DNA from: Reddybacter sp041277045 | GTDB taxonomy: Bacteria; Pseudomonadota; Gammaproteobacteria; Pseudomonadales; Porticoccaceae | Direction: 5' to 3' | DNA: 64,000 nt | NCBI GenBank assembly: GCA_041277045.1 | Contig: JBGFSY010000001.1 | Location: 868,001-932,000, forward strand | Shown here: in pieces, positions 24,569-33,962 of the stretch | Numbering within the stretch: position 1 is the first letter of the stretch | Layout: each line of letters begins with the position of its first letter | The notes under the pieces: generated by a model | Told to the model about the DNA's origin: nothing | What the model saw: only the letters and a program-made list of their open reading frames with translations | The model's database searches: none | Made by a program: the position numbers and the translations under genes

Positions 24569-25159
24569 ATGATACTAATGATTGATAACTACGACTCCTT
24601 CACCTACAACGTGGTGCAATATCTCGCCGAGCTGGGTGCCGACGTGAAAGTGGTGCGCAATGACGAGCTGAGCATTGCCGATATTGAAGCCTTGGCACCG
24701 CAAAAAATTGTTATTTCACCCGGCCCCTGTACGCCCAATAAAGCGGGTATCTCACTGGCAACGATTGAGCACTTCGCCGGTCGAATTCCACTGCTGGGTA
24801 TTTGTCTGGGTCACCAGAGTATCGGTCAGGCCTTTGGTGGCAAGGTGGTGCGCGCTCGCGAAGTGATGCACGGTAAGGTGTCGGCCATTTATCACAACAA
24901 TGGCGGTATCTTTCGCGGCTTGAGCAATCCCTTTGAGGCGACGCGCTATCACTCGCTGGTGGTTGAAAAAGACAGCTTGCCCGATTGTTTAGAAATCACT
25001 GCCTGGACACAGTCGGATGATGGCGAGCTTGATGAAATTATGGGCTTGCGCCATAAAACGCTGGATATAGAGGGTGTGCAATTTCACCCGGAGTCTATCC
25101 TTAGTCAGCACGGCCACGACTTACTGCGTCATTTTCTTGAAGGTGCTGGCGCGGCGTAG
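24569..25159 (+). CDS. trpG: Anthranilate synthase component II (glutamine amidotransferase)
   Basis: Class I glutamine amidotransferase that feeds ammonia to TrpE. The nucleophile lies in LLGICLGHQSIGQAFGG (Cys near residue 79), and the His-Glu pair is in GVQFHPESIL. The 196 residues match stand-alone TrpG. The gene is nearly fused to trpE by a three-base gap, suggesting translational coupling, and it lies 35 bases before trpD. It may also serve as PabA, as in some other bacteria with a single amidotransferase; that is inference. Confidence 0.97.
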   Translation: MILMIDNYDSFTYNVVQYLAELGADVKVVRNDELSIADIEALAPQKIVISPGPCTPNKAGISLATIEHFAGRIPLLGICLGHQSIGQAFGGKVVRAREVMHGKVSAIYHNNGGIFRGLSNPFEATRYHSLVVEKDSLPDCLEITAWTQSDDGELDEIMGLRHKTLDIEGVQFHPESILSQHGHDLLRHFLEGAGAA

Positions 25160-25194
25160 AGCTGCCAGCCATTTGGTTTATCGGGATAAATACT

Positions 25195-26229
25195 ATGGAT
25201 ATTAAAACTGCGATTGCTCAGGTGATTGAAAATATCGACCTCAGCCAGGAGCAGATGGTCGCGGTGATGCGCCAAATTATGACCGGCGAAGCCAGTCCCG
25301 AGCAGATCGCCGGCTTCCTCGTCGCCCTGCGTATAAAGGGTGAAAGCCTTGATGAAATCACCGGCGCAGTCATGGTGATGCGCGAGCTGGCCAGTGGCGT
25401 TAGCGTCAGTGGTGAGCACTTGGTCGATATTGTCGGCACCGGTGGCGATGGCGCCAGCCTGTTTAATGTCTCGACGGCCAGTGCTTTTGTGGTGGCGGTG
25501 AGTGGTGGCCGGGTGGTCAAGCACGGTAACCGTTCGGTCTCTAGCAAGAGTGGCAGTGCCGATTTACTCGAGGCGGCGGGTGTGCGTCTCGACCTCAACT
25601 CCGCTCAGGTCGCCCGTTGCGTGGAGAGTGAGGGCATCGGTTTTATGTTTGCCCCCCAGCACCACAGCGCCATGAAATACGCCGCCGGGCCGCGCAAGGC
25701 CCTCGGCGTGCGCACCCTGTTTAATATTCTTGGGCCAATGACTAATCCCGCTGGCGTTAAGCGGCAATTGATCGGCGTCTTTGACGCGGCCCTTTGCAAG
25801 CCGGTGGCCCAGGTATTACAGCGCTTGGGTAGCGAGCACATTATGGTGGTGCACAGCGACGACGGCCTCGATGAAATCAGTATTGTCGGTGGCACTAGCG
25901 TTGCCGAATTACAGGGTGGAGAAATTCGCGAATACCGTATTGCCCCCGCAGACTTTGGTATTAGCGAACAAAACCTCGATGGCCTCGGCGTTGCCGATGC
26001 CGCCGAGTCTTTAGTTTTAATTCGTGATGCCCTGGGTTCGCGGCCCAGTGACAAGGGCCGCAAGGCTGGCGATATTATTGCTTTGAACGCAGGCGCTGCT
26101 ATTTATGTCAGTGGTGTTGCCGCCAGTTTGGCCGTGGGGGTTGCCATGGCCCAGGACAGTATTGCCAGTGGACTGGCATTGGAAAAGCTCGATGAGCTTG
26201 CTGCTTTTAGTACGTTGCTGACAGATTAA
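25195..26229 (+). CDS. trpD: Anthranilate phosphoribosyltransferase
   Basis: Transfers phosphoribose from PRPP to anthranilate. The 344-residue chain has the helical N-terminal domain, the PRPP-binding GTGGDGASLFNVSTA and KHGNRSVSSKSGSADLLEA segments, FNILGPMTNPAG, and the late SDDGLDEIS with metal-binding acidic residues. It is unfused to TrpG, as in Pseudomonas. The trpC gene follows after 12 bases. Confidence 0.97.
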   Translation: MDIKTAIAQVIENIDLSQEQMVAVMRQIMTGEASPEQIAGFLVALRIKGESLDEITGAVMVMRELASGVSVSGEHLVDIVGTGGDGASLFNVSTASAFVVAVSGGRVVKHGNRSVSSKSGSADLLEAAGVRLDLNSAQVARCVESEGIGFMFAPQHHSAMKYAAGPRKALGVRTLFNILGPMTNPAGVKRQLIGVFDAALCKPVAQVLQRLGSEHIMVVHSDDGLDEISIVGGTSVAELQGGEIREYRIAPADFGISEQNLDGLGVADAAESLVLIRDALGSRPSDKGRKAGDIIALNAGAAIYVSGVAASLAVGVAMAQDSIASGLALEKLDELAAFSTLLTD

Positions 26230-26241
26230 AGGAATAGTCGT

Positions 26242-27060
26242 ATGCAAGAAGGACAGATAGTTGTGGATGATACGCCAACCATTTTGAAAAAAATTCTCAG
26301 CCGCAAGCATGAAGAGGTGGCCGAGCGCAGTGCTAAGGTTTCTCTGGATGCACTGCGTGAACAGGCCAGTGATATGCCCGCGTGTCGAGGCTTCGCCGCC
26401 GCTATGCAAAGCAAGGTTGCACAGGGCTTGCCCGCTGTGATTGCCGAGGTAAAGAAGGCCTCACCCAGCAAGGGCGTGATTTGTGAAAATTTTGATCCGG
26501 TGCGAATTGCCCGCAGTTATGAAAAGGGCGGCGCGGCCTGTCTCTCGGTGTTGACCGACGTCGACTTCTTTCAGGGCAGTGACGAATTTTTACGTCAGGC
26601 CCACAGTGCCACGCCCTTGCCCCTGCTGCGCAAGGATTTTGTCGTCGACCCCTATCAGATTGTCGAGGCGCGAGTGCTGGGTGCCGACTGCATTTTGCTG
26701 ATTGCCGCTGCGCTGGCACCTCAGCAGATGGCCGAGCTGCATGATTTGGCGCTCGATATCGGTCTCGATGTGCTGCTCGAAGTGCACAATGCTCAGGAAC
26801 TGGAGGCGGCGCTAACCCTATCAACGCCCCTGATCGGCATTAACAATCGTAATTTACACACCTTTAGCACCCAGCTTGATACCACCTTCAACCTGCTCGA
26901 TAAAATACCGGATGAACGTTTGGTGATAACTGAAAGCGGCATTCACACCATCGATGATGTGATGGCGATGCGCGGTCACGGGGTCGATGCCTTTTTGGTC
27001 GGCGAGGTCTTTATGAAGGCCAAGGACCCGGGCCGTCGGCTAATGGAAATGTTTAATTAG
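26242..27060 (+). CDS. trpC: Indole-3-glycerol phosphate synthase
   Basis: Closes the indole ring from CdRP. The 272-residue barrel has the N-terminal ILKKILSRKHEEV, VIAEVKKASPSKG with the catalytic lysine, LSVLTDVDFFQG, LRKDFVVDPYQI, LLEVHNAQELE, GINNRNLHTF and VITESGI. It is monofunctional, with no PRAI domain fused. The ATG at 26242 follows AAAGGAAT; a GTG eight codons later is an alternative. trpF, trpA and trpB are not in this window. In P. aeruginosa the vfr gene follows trpC; here a Vfr-type gene is 20 kb away. Confidence 0.96.
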   Translation: MQEGQIVVDDTPTILKKILSRKHEEVAERSAKVSLDALREQASDMPACRGFAAAMQSKVAQGLPAVIAEVKKASPSKGVICENFDPVRIARSYEKGGAACLSVLTDVDFFQGSDEFLRQAHSATPLPLLRKDFVVDPYQIVEARVLGADCILLIAAALAPQQMAELHDLALDIGLDVLLEVHNAQELEAALTLSTPLIGINNRNLHTFSTQLDTTFNLLDKIPDERLVITESGIHTIDDVMAMRGHGVDAFLVGEVFMKAKDPGRRLMEMFN

Positions 27061-27257
27061 CCTTGGGGCAGAAAGTTGTGAAACTGGGAAAGTAGCGGGT
27101 GAAAACCCGTCAGGTCTAAGGCCGACTGGTTAAACCCTCGGTCTAAGCCAACCCGGTGCAATTGGCGCGCAGTGTTAAGTTATTGCGGTGGTTTACCCGG
27201 GTCATGGGGCTTGTTTTAGTGGGCCGGACTTGCTCGATCACTTCAAGCGAGATGGTG
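27061..27257 (+). other. Structured intergenic stretch after trpC
   Basis: The gap holds a perfect CGGGT-GAAA-ACCCG hairpin (27096-27109) and two copies of a GGTCTAAG(G)CC motif at about 27113 and 27139. This suggests a folded RNA 3' end. There is no U-tract, and the next gene is on the other strand, so neither a simple terminator nor a riboswitch is supported. Confidence 0.3.
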
Positions 27258-29792
27258 TCAAAGGGTGATGGCCGATAGGGGCTTGGGTTTTTCAATAAAG
27301 AAGCCCTGCACACAGTCAACGCCAATTTCCTGCAGCATCGATAGCTGTATCTGGTTTTCAACACACTCGGCTATAGTCGCTATGCCCATCACATGGGCGA
27401 GGTGGTTGATGGTGCTGACCATGGAAAAATCGACGTCGTTGAGCTCCATATTGCGGATAAAGCTACCGTCAATTTTCAGGTAGTCGACGGGCATCTTTTT
27501 GAGGTAGCCGAGGGATGACAGTCCGGTGCCGAAATCGTCGAGGGAGAAACGACAGCCTCGGGCTTTCAGTGAATTGATCAGTTCCAGGGCGCGATCAAAC
27601 TGGCGTATGGCGGCGGTTTCGGTAATCTCAAATTGTAAGTGGTGGGGGTCGATGCCGCTTTCGTCGATCGTGTTGAGCAAAAATGGCATAAAACTGTCGT
27701 CGCTAATGGTCGGCCCAGAGAGGTTGATTGAGATGCGTAAATCGTGGCGCTGGCGGCTATCCATTGACAGTATATCGGCGATCACGCGGCGGATTACCCA
27801 GCGGTCAATGTCGTCGATCAGGCCGTAGAGCTCGGCGGTGGGAATAAACTTGCCGGGTAAGATTAGCTCGCCCTTGCTGTCGATCATGCGAATCAGTGCT
27901 TCGTAATGACGACAGCCGTGTTCGACCTCCTGGGTCGGCACAATGGGCTGATAGTGCAGGCAAAAGCCCTCGTGGTCGAGGGCGTCGGTAATGCGCGGCT
28001 CCCACTCGGCGACCTGTTTGCGTTCGTAAAGTTTCTCGTGCTGGTATTGAAAAAAGGCGCGGTTGCGTCCGGATTCCCGGGCGGCAGCGCAGGAAAAGGC
28101 TGCAGTGACCAATACGTCAATATCGGAGCTGCTTTCTCGGTCGATGACTTCACCACCAATACTGATGCCAATTTTTAGGCGGCGCTGACCCCAGGGAAAG
28201 CTAAAACGCTTGATGACGGCAATAATGTCGTCGGCGATTGCTTTGCCGTCATCAAGTGAGCAATCCAGTAAGAGTATGGCAAATTCGTCGTTGCCGATAC
28301 GAGCGACCAGGGTGTCGTCACTAGTTGCCTGCTGGAAGAGTATTGCACATTGCTTGAGCAGGGCATCCCCCGCCGCTTTACCGCAAGTGTCGTTAACCAG
28401 TGAGAAGTTGTAAAGATCGAGATAGAGGAGCACATGCTTCTGGCTAGTGCTTTGGGTGATGTCTATCGCTTGGGTCAACTCGCCTTCAAGAAAATGGCGG
28501 TTGGGTAGCTGTGTAAGAGGGTCGTGGTCGACGTGCCAGGCCAGTTTTACTGACTCACGGTGGGCCTGACTGGTAATGCGCAAAATTAAAACACAGCCAC
28601 TTAACTGATTCTGGCGGTCACGTAGTGGAGTTGCACTCGCAGCTACCTGCAGGGCTGGGCGGTCAGTGACATGGAGGAAGGTTTTCTCGGGGCTTTGGCA
28701 GCTTGTGCCTCGGTTCAGTACTTCCCGGTGGGGGCTAATGGTGCGGCCCTCTTCGCCGCTGGTGAGCATGACCAAATCATCAATTGGACTGCCTTCAACT
28801 TTGCTCACGCGCAGGCCGAGCATTTCCAGTGCAACGGGGTTGATATGCTGAGCTAGCCCCTCGGCATCGAGTAAAATAATACCGTCGGCAACTTCACCAT
28901 AAATGGCGGCGAGCAATTCGCGCTGTGCCAGTGCAGCATCCTGATTACCCTGCTGGCGAGAAAAATCCTCGCAGACCAGTGTCAGCGTATTGTCCTGCAG
29001 GGGGTTGTTAAACACGGAGACTTTTAGCGGCAGGATTTTGCCATCACAGTCTATGGCTTCGCAGACGTTATCCTGATGCAGGCGGCTGATTTGCTCTAGG
29101 TTGTGGCGGATATCATCGCAGCCATTTAAGCTGGGAAACAGGAGGTTGAGGGCTCGTCCGATCAGTTGTTCTTCGTCATACCCGCTGATCTCAAGGATAT
29201 GTTGATTAACCGCATAGATAAGTCCCTCGGTATTAGCGGAAATAACACCAAAGGCCTCGCTCTGCAAAGAGGCGGCAAAGGCGTCTTCAGCGAGCTTATG
29301 AGGCTCATTTGAGGTGCTATGGCCAATGTCATTGGCCGGGGGTTTAGTTTGCGTGGTGCTGGTCTGCCGGGTATTAAACGGTGCTTCTGAAAACTCCAGT
29401 AAACAGCCTGACTGTGATAGTAGGGCAAAAGGCGAAATGGCGATACGGCTGAGAGGCGGGGTTCGATAGCCAGAAGCAAGAGCGCTTTCAATGGTGTCGA
29501 TCAGCTCGGGCTCGCAATCGATATACCAGGTCAGGCCCTGCCCGCTTATGCAGACTCCGGTAATAGCTTTGGCATAGTCGCCGCCGTGTAGGCTTGGGAA
29601 CAGGTTGAGAAAGGTTTTGCCGAGTGCCTGAACGGAGTCGATGCCGGTCCACGCTTGCATCCAGTCATTCCAGAGCAGGATCGCTCCGGCGGGATCTAAT
29701 GCGACCAGTCCGTGATTTTGCTTGTCGACCACCGCACCTGCCAGTTCATTTAAACTAGAGTAGGATATTTGACTGATGGTGCTTGTAGCCAT
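27258..29792 (-). CDS. PAS-PAS-PAS-GGDEF-EAL protein, probable c-di-GMP phosphodiesterase
   Basis: This 844-residue soluble protein has PAS-like domains at about 15-110, 175-270 and 290-395, a GGDEF domain at about 420-575 and an EAL domain at about 590-835. The cyclase active-site motif is RIGNDEF, with Asn for the second Gly, so cyclase activity is doubtful. The EAL domain keeps its catalytic set: YEALIRM, INLSG, EITETA, DDFGTGLSSLGYL, LKIDGSF, AECVE and the QGFF loop. It should therefore degrade c-di-GMP, perhaps with GTP binding at the GGDEF domain as a switch. The PAS domains lack an obvious heme or flavin signature that I can name. Confidence 0.9.
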   Translation of the reverse strand: MATSTISQISYSSLNELAGAVVDKQNHGLVALDPAGAILLWNDWMQAWTGIDSVQALGKTFLNLFPSLHGGDYAKAITGVCISGQGLTWYIDCEPELIDTIESALASGYRTPPLSRIAISPFALLSQSGCLLEFSEAPFNTRQTSTTQTKPPANDIGHSTSNEPHKLAEDAFAASLQSEAFGVISANTEGLIYAVNQHILEISGYDEEQLIGRALNLLFPSLNGCDDIRHNLEQISRLHQDNVCEAIDCDGKILPLKVSVFNNPLQDNTLTLVCEDFSRQQGNQDAALAQRELLAAIYGEVADGIILLDAEGLAQHINPVALEMLGLRVSKVEGSPIDDLVMLTSGEEGRTISPHREVLNRGTSCQSPEKTFLHVTDRPALQVAASATPLRDRQNQLSGCVLILRITSQAHRESVKLAWHVDHDPLTQLPNRHFLEGELTQAIDITQSTSQKHVLLYLDLYNFSLVNDTCGKAAGDALLKQCAILFQQATSDDTLVARIGNDEFAILLLDCSLDDGKAIADDIIAVIKRFSFPWGQRRLKIGISIGGEVIDRESSSDIDVLVTAAFSCAAARESGRNRAFFQYQHEKLYERKQVAEWEPRITDALDHEGFCLHYQPIVPTQEVEHGCRHYEALIRMIDSKGELILPGKFIPTAELYGLIDDIDRWVIRRVIADILSMDSRQRHDLRISINLSGPTISDDSFMPFLLNTIDESGIDPHHLQFEITETAAIRQFDRALELINSLKARGCRFSLDDFGTGLSSLGYLKKMPVDYLKIDGSFIRNMELNDVDFSMVSTINHLAHVMGIATIAECVENQIQLSMLQEIGVDCVQGFFIEKPKPLSAITL

Positions 29793-29870
29793 TCAGTTTC
29801 CGAGAGGCAGGCTGTTCCCTAGCCGTGCAGTTGGTAGTTCCTTTACCAGATTATTAGTGTCTAACACTAG

Positions 29871-29913
29871 CCCTGAGACAATAGCTCGACCCTAACCCTG
29901 AGACAATAGCTCG
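29871..29913. repeat. 18-bp direct repeat spanning the 3' end of the DUF2333 gene
   Basis: CCCTGAGACAATAGCTCG occurs at 29871-29888 and again at 29896-29913, one period of 25 bases. The second copy encodes the last residues and stop region of the DUF2333 gene; the first lies just beyond the stop. It looks like a small tandem duplication made by slippage, with no effect on the protein. Confidence 0.8.
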
Positions 29914-30944
29914 CGTAAGTCAATGATTGCCGCATTGGCGCGACTTATATAGGAGGCCATCGTTAGCGAGTGGTTGGCGAGCAAGCCGAAACCGCTGCCG
30001 TTAAGTATCATCGGACTACGCAAGGGCTTTTGTGCAGCCTCAAGTTCGCGAATAATCTGTTCGAGGCTAACCCTGGCATTTTTCTGGGCTAGCACACCGG
30101 CAAAGTCGACTTGGGCCGCCTTTAAAAAATGCACCAGCGCCCAGGATGTGCCCCGCGCTTCGTAGAAGACGTCGTCGAGTTCAGCCCATTTTGTTTTGAC
30201 CAGCACTTCGTCGGGTGTCGGTGTTGACTGGCTGGCCGCGCCGTCGCCGGCAAGGTCAATATTGATGCGTTTTTGCCCGACGCTGGCGCTGAGTCGTTGC
30301 GATAAACTGCCGAGGCGGCTTTCAACGGTACTCAACCAGTAGCGCAGGTTGTCGGCGCGGGCGTAAAACTGGGCGTTGTACTCGTCGTCATCGAGCAGGC
30401 GATCGAGATAGCCTTGTAGATGTTTACGGCCATCGCTGTATTCTTTTTCCGAAGCGGGCAACATCCAGCTGTTGTAATTAAAATTAAATCGAGGTTCGGC
30501 CAGTGCCAGGTCTTTGTCTTCCGTCGACTGTGACTGGGAGCGGCTGAAGGCTTCACGCATGGCTTTAGAGAGATCGCGCACCTGAATAATCACACCGTAT
30601 TCCCAGTTCGGAATATTATCGAGAAATACCCCCGGTGGCATAATGTCATTGCTTAGAAGGCCGCCGGGTTTTTCGAGCAGAGTGTCGACGACATTAATTA
30701 ACGTGGAGGTAACGGCTGAGCCCGCGACCGGGTGCTGACTGGCCAGGTTATGAGCGATGTTGACTTTGGGCTCGTGACTCCAGTACCAGCCGAGGGCGCA
30801 GAGGGCGACCAGCAGGATGACTAGCATGCGCAGAGCCCAGCGAGCGGTATCCCCGTCATCGGCCAGGGTGCTGCTATAACTGCTTGCCGCTGGCTCTGTC
30901 TTTCCCTTGCCAGTCAGCAGCGACGTAAACCACGGCTTTGCCAT
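29892..30944 (-). CDS. DUF2333 family membrane-anchored protein
   Basis: This 350-residue protein has one transmembrane helix at about 37-54 (LRMLVILLVALCALGWYW) and a large domain facing the periplasm. The segment MPPGVFLDNIPNWEYGVIIQVRDLSKAMRE is the recognisable DUF2333 core, followed by ESLxYYxxGxHxL-like and Tyr-rich parts and a helical C-terminus. The function is unknown; the family occurs widely in Gammaproteobacteria. It is divergent from dsbD with a 174-base gap. The family call is by pattern recognition. Confidence 0.8.
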   Translation of the reverse strand: MAKPWFTSLLTGKGKTEPAASSYSSTLADDGDTARWALRMLVILLVALCALGWYWSHEPKVNIAHNLASQHPVAGSAVTSTLINVVDTLLEKPGGLLSNDIMPPGVFLDNIPNWEYGVIIQVRDLSKAMREAFSRSQSQSTEDKDLALAEPRFNFNYNSWMLPASEKEYSDGRKHLQGYLDRLLDDDEYNAQFYARADNLRYWLSTVESRLGSLSQRLSASVGQKRINIDLAGDGAASQSTPTPDEVLVKTKWAELDDVFYEARGTSWALVHFLKAAQVDFAGVLAQKNARVSLEQIIRELEAAQKPLRSPMILNGSGFGLLANHSLTMASYISRANAAIIDLRELLSQG

Positions 30945-31118
30945 CTCTAACTCCCTCTTTATTTATATGCTTGCTCGTCGACGACAGCGCGAGTTGCTGT
31001 TATTGGTACAGGCGTTATCATCGCGCAGTGCAAAACTTGCGCGACAGTGTAAAACATTTTGGCAACTTATAGGTCAAAACGAAGATTCCCGGTTAATTCG
31101 GCGATACGGAGAAAGTGA

Positions 31119-32861
31119 GTGCGTTGCAATAAATTGATCACAGGCCCGGGCCGTTGCGTGCTATTGGCGTTGCTGGTGTTCTGCCAGCTTGCCCAGGCCC
31201 AGGGCTGGAGCCAATCGAGCAGTAATTCATCCAGTGCCCTGTTGGCCGACACCCCCCTTGAATTTTTGCCGGTTGAAGAGGCGTATCGGCTAGAGGTGAG
31301 AGGCGATACTCAGGGCTTGGGCCTCGACTGGCGCATTGCCCCCGCTTACTACCTCTACCAGCATAAGTTTGCTTTCGCCGCTATTGATATTAGCGGTGAT
31401 GCTTTGCCACTGGTCGTGGACTATCCGCCCGGCAAGGCCATTTTTGACGAGTACTATGAAAAAGAGCTACAGGTTTATTACGACACAGTGGCGTTGCGGG
31501 TCGATTTGCCGGCTCACCTAAAGGGAGAGGGCTGGACACTGTCGGTGAGCTCCCAGGGCTGTGCCGATGCGGGCCTGTGTTACCCGCCGCGAACCCAATA
31601 CTTTGCTATGGAGAATACGGCGGGGGCAGGTCTAGCTATCGCCGAGATAGATCGCCAGCCATTGGTGAGTACGGTTGCAAATACGCCAAATCTGATGGTC
31701 GTATTATTCTTCGCCTTGCTGGGCGGTATTACCCTCAACTTGATGCCCTGTGTTTTCCCCGTGTTGTCGATCAAGGTATTGAGCTTAACCTCCGCTCATT
31801 TGGGTGAGCACAGCAAGCACTTACATGGCATGGCCTACACGGCCGGTATTGTTATTTCCTTCGTCGCCATCGCCGCCTTGTTACTGGTTTTTCGTGAAGC
31901 GGGCGAAGCGGTGGGCTGGGGCTTTCAACTACAGTCGCCGGTGTTTGTCAGTTTATTGGCGTATTTACTGTTCGCGGCGGGCCTGAGCTTTTCGGGCTTA
32001 CTAGAAGTGGGTGCCCGGTGGATGAATATTGGTCAGTCGGCCACGACTGGCACCTCTCTGCGCGCCTCCTTCGTGACAGGCGTGTTAGCAACGGTGGTGG
32101 CTAGTCCCTGTAGCGCACCCTTTATGGGGACGGCCCTCGGTTTTGCGCTGACCCAAACGCCGCTGATTAGTTTGCTGGTATTTGCCGTGCTGGGCGTGGG
32201 TATGGCCCTGCCTTTCGTGCTGCTCAGTTGGATACCGGGTTTGTTAGAGAAGTTGCCCGCGCCGGGGCCGTGGATGGAAAGCTTTCGGCAGTTTCTCGCC
32301 TTCCCTCTATATGCCAGTGCGATCTGGCTGCTCTGGGTGCTGGGCCGTCAAACCAGTATTGATCAGGCAGCGCTGGTCAGCATTGGCATGTTGTTGCTGG
32401 CCTTTGCCGCTTGGCTGGGTGGCGGTGGCACGAAGCGTTGGAAGCAGGCTATTGCGTTGGTCGCTACCGTTGTGGCCCTGTCGATTGCCATTGCGCCCTC
32501 AGATACCGCCGATGATGACAGCCTGTGGGAGCCCTACTCCCGGGCGCGTCTCGAGGTATTGCGCAGTGAGGGGCGCCCCGTGTTCATCAACTTGACAGCC
32601 GCCTGGTGTATTACCTGTTTGGCCAATGAAAAGCTTGCTCTCAGTTCGGCGGCCTTTGCCGACACCTTGCAAGCAAACAACATCGTCTACCTAAAAGGTG
32701 ACTGGACCAATCGCAATAGCGAGATCACTGCCTTGCTGAAAGAATACGGTCGCAGTGGTGTGCCCCTGTACCTGTATTACTCGGTGGGCAGTATCTCGGC
32801 GCAAGTTTTGCCCCAGTTGCTGACCGAGGGCATTGTGCAAAAAGCCCTGAAGGGCGAGTAG
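31119..32861 (+). CDS. dsbD: Protein-disulfide reductase DsbD
   Basis: Moves electrons from cytoplasmic thioredoxin across the inner membrane to periplasmic partners such as DsbC. The 580 residues begin with a signal peptide (LLALLVFCQLAQAQG), then the periplasmic alpha domain with its Cys pair (GCADAGLCYPP). The multi-helix core follows with reactive cysteines in LMPCVFPVLSI and VASPCSAPFMG, and then a C-terminal thioredoxin domain with WCITC near residue 498. The start is the GTG at 31119, seven bases after GGAG. It heads the conserved order dsbD-aroQ-accB-accC. Confidence 0.95.
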   Translation: MRCNKLITGPGRCVLLALLVFCQLAQAQGWSQSSSNSSSALLADTPLEFLPVEEAYRLEVRGDTQGLGLDWRIAPAYYLYQHKFAFAAIDISGDALPLVVDYPPGKAIFDEYYEKELQVYYDTVALRVDLPAHLKGEGWTLSVSSQGCADAGLCYPPRTQYFAMENTAGAGLAIAEIDRQPLVSTVANTPNLMVVLFFALLGGITLNLMPCVFPVLSIKVLSLTSAHLGEHSKHLHGMAYTAGIVISFVAIAALLLVFREAGEAVGWGFQLQSPVFVSLLAYLLFAAGLSFSGLLEVGARWMNIGQSATTGTSLRASFVTGVLATVVASPCSAPFMGTALGFALTQTPLISLLVFAVLGVGMALPFVLLSWIPGLLEKLPAPGPWMESFRQFLAFPLYASAIWLLWVLGRQTSIDQAALVSIGMLLLAFAAWLGGGGTKRWKQAIALVATVVALSIAIAPSDTADDDSLWEPYSRARLEVLRSEGRPVFINLTAAWCITCLANEKLALSSAAFADTLQANNIVYLKGDWTNRNSEITALLKEYGRSGVPLYLYYSVGSISAQVLPQLLTEGIVQKALKGE

Positions 32862-33022
32862 TGTCACTTTGATGCAGGGGTTTGAGTCCGAAAATGCTTA
32901 TAAAATCGAGAAAGTTCGAACAAAAGACTATAAAGTTGGACAAAATATTGCAACTGATGCAAACTCTCCAGCGCCGATAATCTCGGCCTGAAAGGTAATA
33001 AAAACGACGGGGAGCGGGGGTA

Positions 33023-33472
33023 ATGGCGACAATCCTGGTATTGCATGGCCCAAATCTTAATTTGCTCGGTAGCCGTGAGCCCGAAATCTACGGCAGCGCT
33101 ACGCTCGACGATATTAATCGACAGCTCACCGAGCGCTGTATTGCTGAGGGCCACCACCTGCTCGCCCTGCAAAGTAATGCCGAATATGAATTGATAGATC
33201 GCATACACGATGCTCGCCATGAAGGGGTTGAGTTTATATTGATCAACCCCGCCGCCTTTACTCACACCAGTGTCGCCCTGCGCGATGCCCTGCTGGCGGT
33301 GGCGATTCCTTTTGTTGAGGTACATCTTTCCAACGTACACAGCCGCGAGCAATTTCGTTCGCACTCTTATTTTTCTGATATTGCCATTGGGGTGATTTGT
33401 GGCTTCGGTGCCCAGAGCTATGATCTTGCTCTCAGCGCCGCCTTGACGCACCTTGAGGCTGACCCATTGTAA
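33023..33472 (+). CDS. aroQ: Type II 3-dehydroquinate dehydratase
   Basis: Third step of the shikimate pathway. At 149 residues it has the type II length, and the motifs LVLHGPNLNLLGSREPEIYG (with the active-site Tyr), INPAAFTHTSVALRDAL and VEVHLSNVHSREQFRSHSYF (with the catalytic His and lid residues) are all present. It lies upstream of accB, as in many Gammaproteobacteria. Confidence 0.97.
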   Translation: MATILVLHGPNLNLLGSREPEIYGSATLDDINRQLTERCIAEGHHLLALQSNAEYELIDRIHDARHEGVEFILINPAAFTHTSVALRDALLAVAIPFVEVHLSNVHSREQFRSHSYFSDIAIGVICGFGAQSYDLALSAALTHLEADPL

Positions 33473-33493
33473 GTTGATACCCGAGGGGGGAAC

Positions 33494-33940
33494 ATGGATA
33501 TACGCAAAGTAAAAAAACTCATTGAGCTGTTGGAAGAGTCCAATATTGATGAGCTGGAAATTAAAGAAGGCGAAGAATCAGTACGCATTATTCGCAATAG
33601 CCAGACCACTTACGCGGCTGCGCCGGCTCCCGTTGTTGCCGCCCCCATCGTAGCGGCTCCGGCAGCGCCAAGCGCTACTGAAGAAGCCGCGGCGCCAGCT
33701 CCGGCGGGCCACGTTGTGACCTCGCCCATGGTTGGCACTTATTACAGTTCTCCCGCCCCCGATGCTCCGGCCTTTATCGAAGTTGGTAAAACGGTCAAAG
33801 TCGGTGACGTGCTGTGCATCGTTGAGGCGATGAAGATGATGAACCAAATTGAAGCCGACAAAGCGGGCACCATTGGTGCCATCCTTGTCGAAGACGGTGA
33901 AGCGGTCGAGTTTGACCAGGCGATGATCACCATTATTTAA
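33494..33940 (+). CDS. accB: Biotin carboxyl carrier protein of acetyl-CoA carboxylase
   Basis: The 148-residue carrier begins with MDIRKVKKLIELLEESN, has an Ala/Pro-rich linker at about 40-75 and a biotinyl domain with the acceptor lysine in VEAMKMMN near residue 114. The thumb typical of BCCP (SPAPDAPAF) is present. A strong GAGGGGGGAAC site precedes the start. It is followed by accC after 22 bases; the two encode the biotin-carboxylase half of acetyl-CoA carboxylase for fatty-acid synthesis. Confidence 0.98.
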   Translation: MDIRKVKKLIELLEESNIDELEIKEGEESVRIIRNSQTTYAAAPAPVVAAPIVAAPAAPSATEEAAAPAPAGHVVTSPMVGTYYSSPAPDAPAFIEVGKTVKVGDVLCIVEAMKMMNQIEADKAGTIGAILVEDGEAVEFDQAMITII

Positions 33941-33962
33941 AAGCGGCGCGAAGAGGTAATCC

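Noticed and set aside
27080..27150. Partial resemblance to a cobalamin riboswitch (GGGAA...GGGTGAAAACCC)
   Set aside because: The other conserved blocks are missing or out of order, and no plus-strand gene follows for control.
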